Positions 7,389-9,410 of a stretch of 9,410 nt of DNA are shown piece after piece; position 1 is the stretch's first letter; every line of letters starts with the position of its first letter. The notes under the pieces are model-generated. The model was not told the origin of the DNA. It searched no databases and saw only the letters and a program-made list of their open reading frames with translations. A program made the translations under genes and the position numbers. Source of the DNA: UBA7328 sp002471345 (GTDB lineage: Bacteria > Bacteroidota > Bacteroidia > Chitinophagales > Saprospiraceae); assembly GCA_964011275.1 (NCBI GenBank), contig CAXGOB010000124.1, positions 1 through 9,410 on the forward strand, written 5' to 3'.

Positions 7389-7491
7389 ATTAATGTCAAT
7401 TATCTATTTATAGTTTGAAAGGCAAAACTGGAAAGTTCCTAATGGCAAAAAATTAATTCGAATATATTTTTACTCAAGTTCAACAACGTAT

Positions 7492-8322
7492 TTAGAAATA
7501 AATCAAACAATCAGCATTCATTTGATCTATCCATTTTGGTTTTATTAAATCCTGATTCCATCTCAAGTCCAACCTTTCAAGGTTTTTCAATTTCAGAATT
7601 TCCACAGGTAGTTCCTTTAAGTGATTTCCTCTGATATCCAATCTTCTGAGGTTACTCATTTTGGATATTTCTTTTGGAATAATCTGAATATTATTGTTCC
7701 TGAGTTTCAGCTCTCTGACATCACTCAGATCTGTTGGGAATTCTCTTATCAGATTATTTTCTACATTAAGTAATCTAAGCTTGTTGTGGTTTTTTATTCC
7801 AATTGGGAGACTTTCTAGTTGATTGTTTTGAAGATGAAGTTCAAGAAGGTTTGATAATCTTACCATTGATGCTGGAAGAAATTTTAAGTCATTCTCCTCA
7901 AGTTTGAGTTCTACCAGATTTATCATGTTCCCTAAGCTTTCTGGCAATTCTTCCAAACTATTCATACTGAGATTTAGGTATCTCAGTTGAGTAAGATTTC
8001 CTATAGTCTCAGGGACACAATTTATCTTGTTATTATGTAAATAGAGATAAGAATCTAAAGAAGCCAAGTTCCCAATTTCTTGAGGTATTTCGCTTATTTG
8101 ATTATGACCAGCATCAAGCATTTTGAGATTGATCAATTTATCGATTTGAGGAGATAGAAGTTTTATCTTATTCGCAGATATATTTAATACCTCAAGCCCT
8201 TGTGTCTCCCAAACTTCAATGGGAACCTTTGTAATGTTGTTATCAAAAACTGAAATCTCTTTAAATCCAGAAGGAATGTGTGGAAAATTGTTTAAATTTT
8301 GGCTGTTATGAATCAATTTCAT
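7492..8322 (-). CDS. Leucine-rich repeat protein, probably cytoplasmic
   Basis: The protein is 276 residues from the ATG at 8320-8322. The frame remains open for nine more codons to a TTG at 8347-8349, but the ATG is the simpler choice. It consists almost entirely of about eleven repeats of roughly 23 residues with the pattern LxxLxLxxNxLxxLPxxIxxLxN, for example LRYLNLSMNSLEELPESLG and LRRLDIRGNHLKELPVEIL. One repeat (LDSYLYLHNNKI...) has an extra residue and one (LRLLNVENNLIREFPTDLSD) is about three residues short. The LP in the second half of each repeat resembles the bacterial, plant and Ras-binding LRR types. There is no signal peptide, membrane helix or C-terminal sorting domain, so a cytoplasmic protein-binding scaffold is the likely role; the partner is unknown. 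It is divergent from the hydrolase gene, with 36 bases between starts, so its promoter must lie within that gene's 5' coding region or the short gap. Confidence 0.92.
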   Translation of the reverse strand: MKLIHNSQNLNNFPHIPSGFKEISVFDNNITKVPIEVWETQGLEVLNISANKIKLLSPQIDKLINLKMLDAGHNQISEIPQEIGNLASLDSYLYLHNNKINCVPETIGNLTQLRYLNLSMNSLEELPESLGNMINLVELKLEENDLKFLPASMVRLSNLLELHLQNNQLESLPIGIKNHNKLRLLNVENNLIREFPTDLSDVRELKLRNNNIQIIPKEISKMSNLRRLDIRGNHLKELPVEILKLKNLERLDLRWNQDLIKPKWIDQMNADCLIYF

Positions 8323-8358
8323 AATAGCAATATCGCAGAAATACTTCAAATGATAACT

Positions 8359-9246
8359 ATGTCAAAAAAACTAGATTATAAGTTAAGTCAGGAGATATAT
8401 GATTTGTATGACGACTACGCTCACAATAAAATAGACAGAAGGCAATTCGTAGAAAGTCTTTCAGTTTATGCCGTTGGTGGTCTTACTGTTCCTGCTATAC
8501 TGAGTCATATCATGCCCAATTATACGGACAAAGTGCAGATTCAACAAGACGACCCAAGACTCGAGAGCCAATATATTTCGTACGACTCTCCTAAAGGCGG
8601 GGGCGAAATAAAAGGACTTCTTTCTATTCCTAAAGAATCGGATGACAAATTACCAGGTATCATTGTGGTACATGAAAATCGAGGACTCAATCCACACATA
8701 GAAGACGTAACAAGACGAGCAGCTTTGGCTGGTTTTATTGCTCTTGGTCCTGATGCTTTATCTCCACTAGGTGGATATCCTGGAAATGATGATGATGGCC
8801 GGACAATGCAAAGGAAAAGAGATAGAAATGAAATGTTAGAAGATTTCATAGCTGCATTTGAGCATATTAAAAATCATCCAAAATGTACTGGAAAAGTGGG
8901 TGTTGTAGGTTTCTGTTTTGGAGGATGGATATCTAATATGATGGCGGTAAAAGTCCCTGATCTAGGTGCCGCAATTCCTTTTTATGGAAGACAACCTTCA
9001 GATGAAATGGTTGCACAAATAAATGCACCCATTCAAATGCATTATGGAGAATTGGATAAAAGAGTGAATGAAGGGTGGCCAGCTTTTGAAGCAGAATTAA
9101 AGAAACAGAATAAGAAATATGAAGCATATATTTATGCCAATGCCAATCATGGATTCCATAACGACACCACACCTAGATTTGAAAAAGAGTCTGCAGAATT
9201 AGCATGGAATAGAACTATTGAATTTTTTAGGGAGCATTTAATATAA
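8359..9246 (+). CDS. Dienelactone hydrolase family protein with a Tat-like N-terminus
   Basis: This is an alpha/beta hydrolase of the dienelactone hydrolase family, 295 residues from the ATG at 8359. Earlier in-frame starts at 8350, 8308 and 8299 exist, but the latter two would overlap the LRR start; SKKLDYKLSQEIYDLYDDYAH is the usual type of N-terminus for Bacteroidota members. The triad is visible: nucleophile cysteine 186 in GFCFGG, aspartate 233 in GELDKRVN, and histidine 264 in ANHGFHN. Glutamate 106 in VVHENRGL corresponds to the family's conserved glutamate that primes the cysteine. The N-terminal extension contains DRRQFVESLSVYAVGGLTV (26-44), a twin-arginine motif and hydrophobic stretch that suggests Tat export or a Tat-derived membrane anchor. 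It is preceded by an unusually long polar region for a Tat signal. The real substrate is unknown; family members cleave lactones and various esters. Confidence 0.93.
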   Translation: MSKKLDYKLSQEIYDLYDDYAHNKIDRRQFVESLSVYAVGGLTVPAILSHIMPNYTDKVQIQQDDPRLESQYISYDSPKGGGEIKGLLSIPKESDDKLPGIIVVHENRGLNPHIEDVTRRAALAGFIALGPDALSPLGGYPGNDDDGRTMQRKRDRNEMLEDFIAAFEHIKNHPKCTGKVGVVGFCFGGWISNMMAVKVPDLGAAIPFYGRQPSDEMVAQINAPIQMHYGELDKRVNEGWPAFEAELKKQNKKYEAYIYANANHGFHNDTTPRFEKESAELAWNRTIEFFREHLI

Positions 9247-9271
9247 CCGATTCAGTGCATTTTAGAATGGG

Positions 9272-9302
9272 TTGTTCTTGGGCTTATATTTAAGTAGATT
9301 TG
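9272..9302 (+). promoter_or_regulatory. Bacteroidota-type promoter of the tRNA-Arg gene
   Basis: TTG at 9272-9274 and TAGATTTG at 9295-9302 are separated by 20 bases. The second box matches the Bacteroidota -7 consensus TAnnTTTG exactly. It ends 11 bases before the first base of the tRNA, so transcription would begin a few bases upstream of the mature 5' end. It is the clearest promoter in the window. Confidence 0.75.
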
Positions 9303-9313
9303 CACTCCAATTT

Positions 9314-9387
9314 GGCCCCGTAGCTCAACTGGATAGAGTACCTGACTACGAATCAGGCGGTTACAAGTTCGAATCTTGTCGGGGTCA
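9314..9387 (+). tRNA. tRNA-Arg, anticodon ACG
   Basis: A complete 74-base cloverleaf can be drawn. The acceptor stem is GGCCCCG (9314-9320) with CGGGGTC (9380-9386), containing one G-U pair, and the discriminator is A at 9387. The D stem is GCTC with GAGT, and the D loop carries GGA with the A expected at position 20 as arginine identity element. The anticodon stem is CCTGA with TCAGG, and the loop CTACGAA gives anticodon ACG at 9348-9350. The variable loop is five bases and the T arm is ACAAG-TTCGAAT-CTTGT. A34 is normally deaminated to inosine by TadA, so the tRNA would read CGU, CGC and CGA. The 3' CCA is not encoded. Confidence 0.97.
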
Positions 9388-9400
9388 CTTGATAATCAAG
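9388..9400. repeat. Short inverted repeat right after the tRNA
   Basis: CTTGAT (9388-9393) and ATCAAG (9395-9400) form a perfect inverted repeat around one base, beginning at the base after the discriminator. It is too tight to be a stable terminator hairpin. It could be part of an integrase attachment site, since tRNA 3' ends are common targets. AAGGAG (9398-9403) followed by ATG at 9406-9408 might be the start of another gene, but the spacing of two bases is too short for a normal ribosome binding site. Confidence 0.35.
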
Positions 9401-9410
9401 GAGTTATGAA

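Larger units (their letters stand above)
7136..7491. other. 356-base non-coding region between the lipoprotein and LRR genes
   Basis: No open frame of protein-like character is present on either strand. The region is strongly AT-rich and must contain the 3' end signals of the LRR gene and the promoter of the lipoprotein gene. It holds the hairpin at 7265-7295 and a perfect palindrome at 7375-7388, listed separately. I could not identify a convincing -33/-7 pair. Confidence 0.6.

Noticed and set aside
7492..8322. Internal DNA repeats of the LRR gene as a tandem repeat or CRISPR-like array
   Set aside because: The periodicity of about 69 bases is explained by 23-residue leucine-rich repeats; the DNA copies are diverged and in frame, with no spacers or identical repeats.
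8541..9172. Minus-strand open frames of 79 and 102 codons opposite the dienelactone hydrolase gene
   Set aside because: They are antisense to a clear enzyme gene whose catalytic residues are intact, and their translations look non-protein-like (runs of S, P and L, or W/H/Y-rich).

Overview
The window looks like ordinary chromosomal DNA from a member of the Bacteroidota, probably a free-living Cytophagia- or Flavobacteriia-like organism (the class is a guess). Supporting signs are the AT-rich DNA, translation starts that mostly lack a Shine-Dalgarno sequence, a TTG/TAnnTTTG-type promoter in front of a tRNA gene, and protein types common in that phylum.

Layout, left to right. At 1-3343 on the minus strand, gcvP (glycine decarboxylase) is followed by gcvT (aminomethyltransferase), which runs off the left edge. 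This is two thirds of the enzyme set of the glycine cleavage system. At 3697-4241 on the plus strand come a 97-residue lipoprotein that closely resembles the Bor protein of phage lambda, a strong hairpin terminator, and a small two-helix membrane protein. At 4321-6415 on the minus strand, a periplasmic gamma-glutamyltransferase (ggt) is followed 16 bases later by a DUF1304 membrane protein, a likely two-gene operon. Between ggt and the next gene, about 6430-6690 holds what may be the decayed remains of an unidentified gene on the plus strand. At 6722-7135 on the minus strand is a secreted lipoprotein with a cysteine motif, followed by 356 non-coding bases containing a hairpin and a 14-base palindrome. 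At 7492-8322 (minus) a leucine-rich-repeat protein and at 8359-9246 (plus) a dienelactone-hydrolase-family enzyme are divergent, with only about 36 bases between their preferred starts. The window ends with tRNA-Arg(ACG) at 9314-9387, which has its own promoter and a short palindromic 3' flank.

The genes do not form one pathway. GcvP and GcvT act together on glycine and tetrahydrofolate in the cytoplasm. GGT acts on glutathione and other gamma-glutamyl compounds in the periplasm. The rest look like independent housekeeping or envelope genes. I found no CRISPR array, insertion sequence, toxin-antitoxin pair or recognisable defence island. The most unusual items are the Bor-like lipoprotein, the possible gene remnant, the tight divergent LRR/hydrolase pair and the tRNA 3' flank as a possible integration site.
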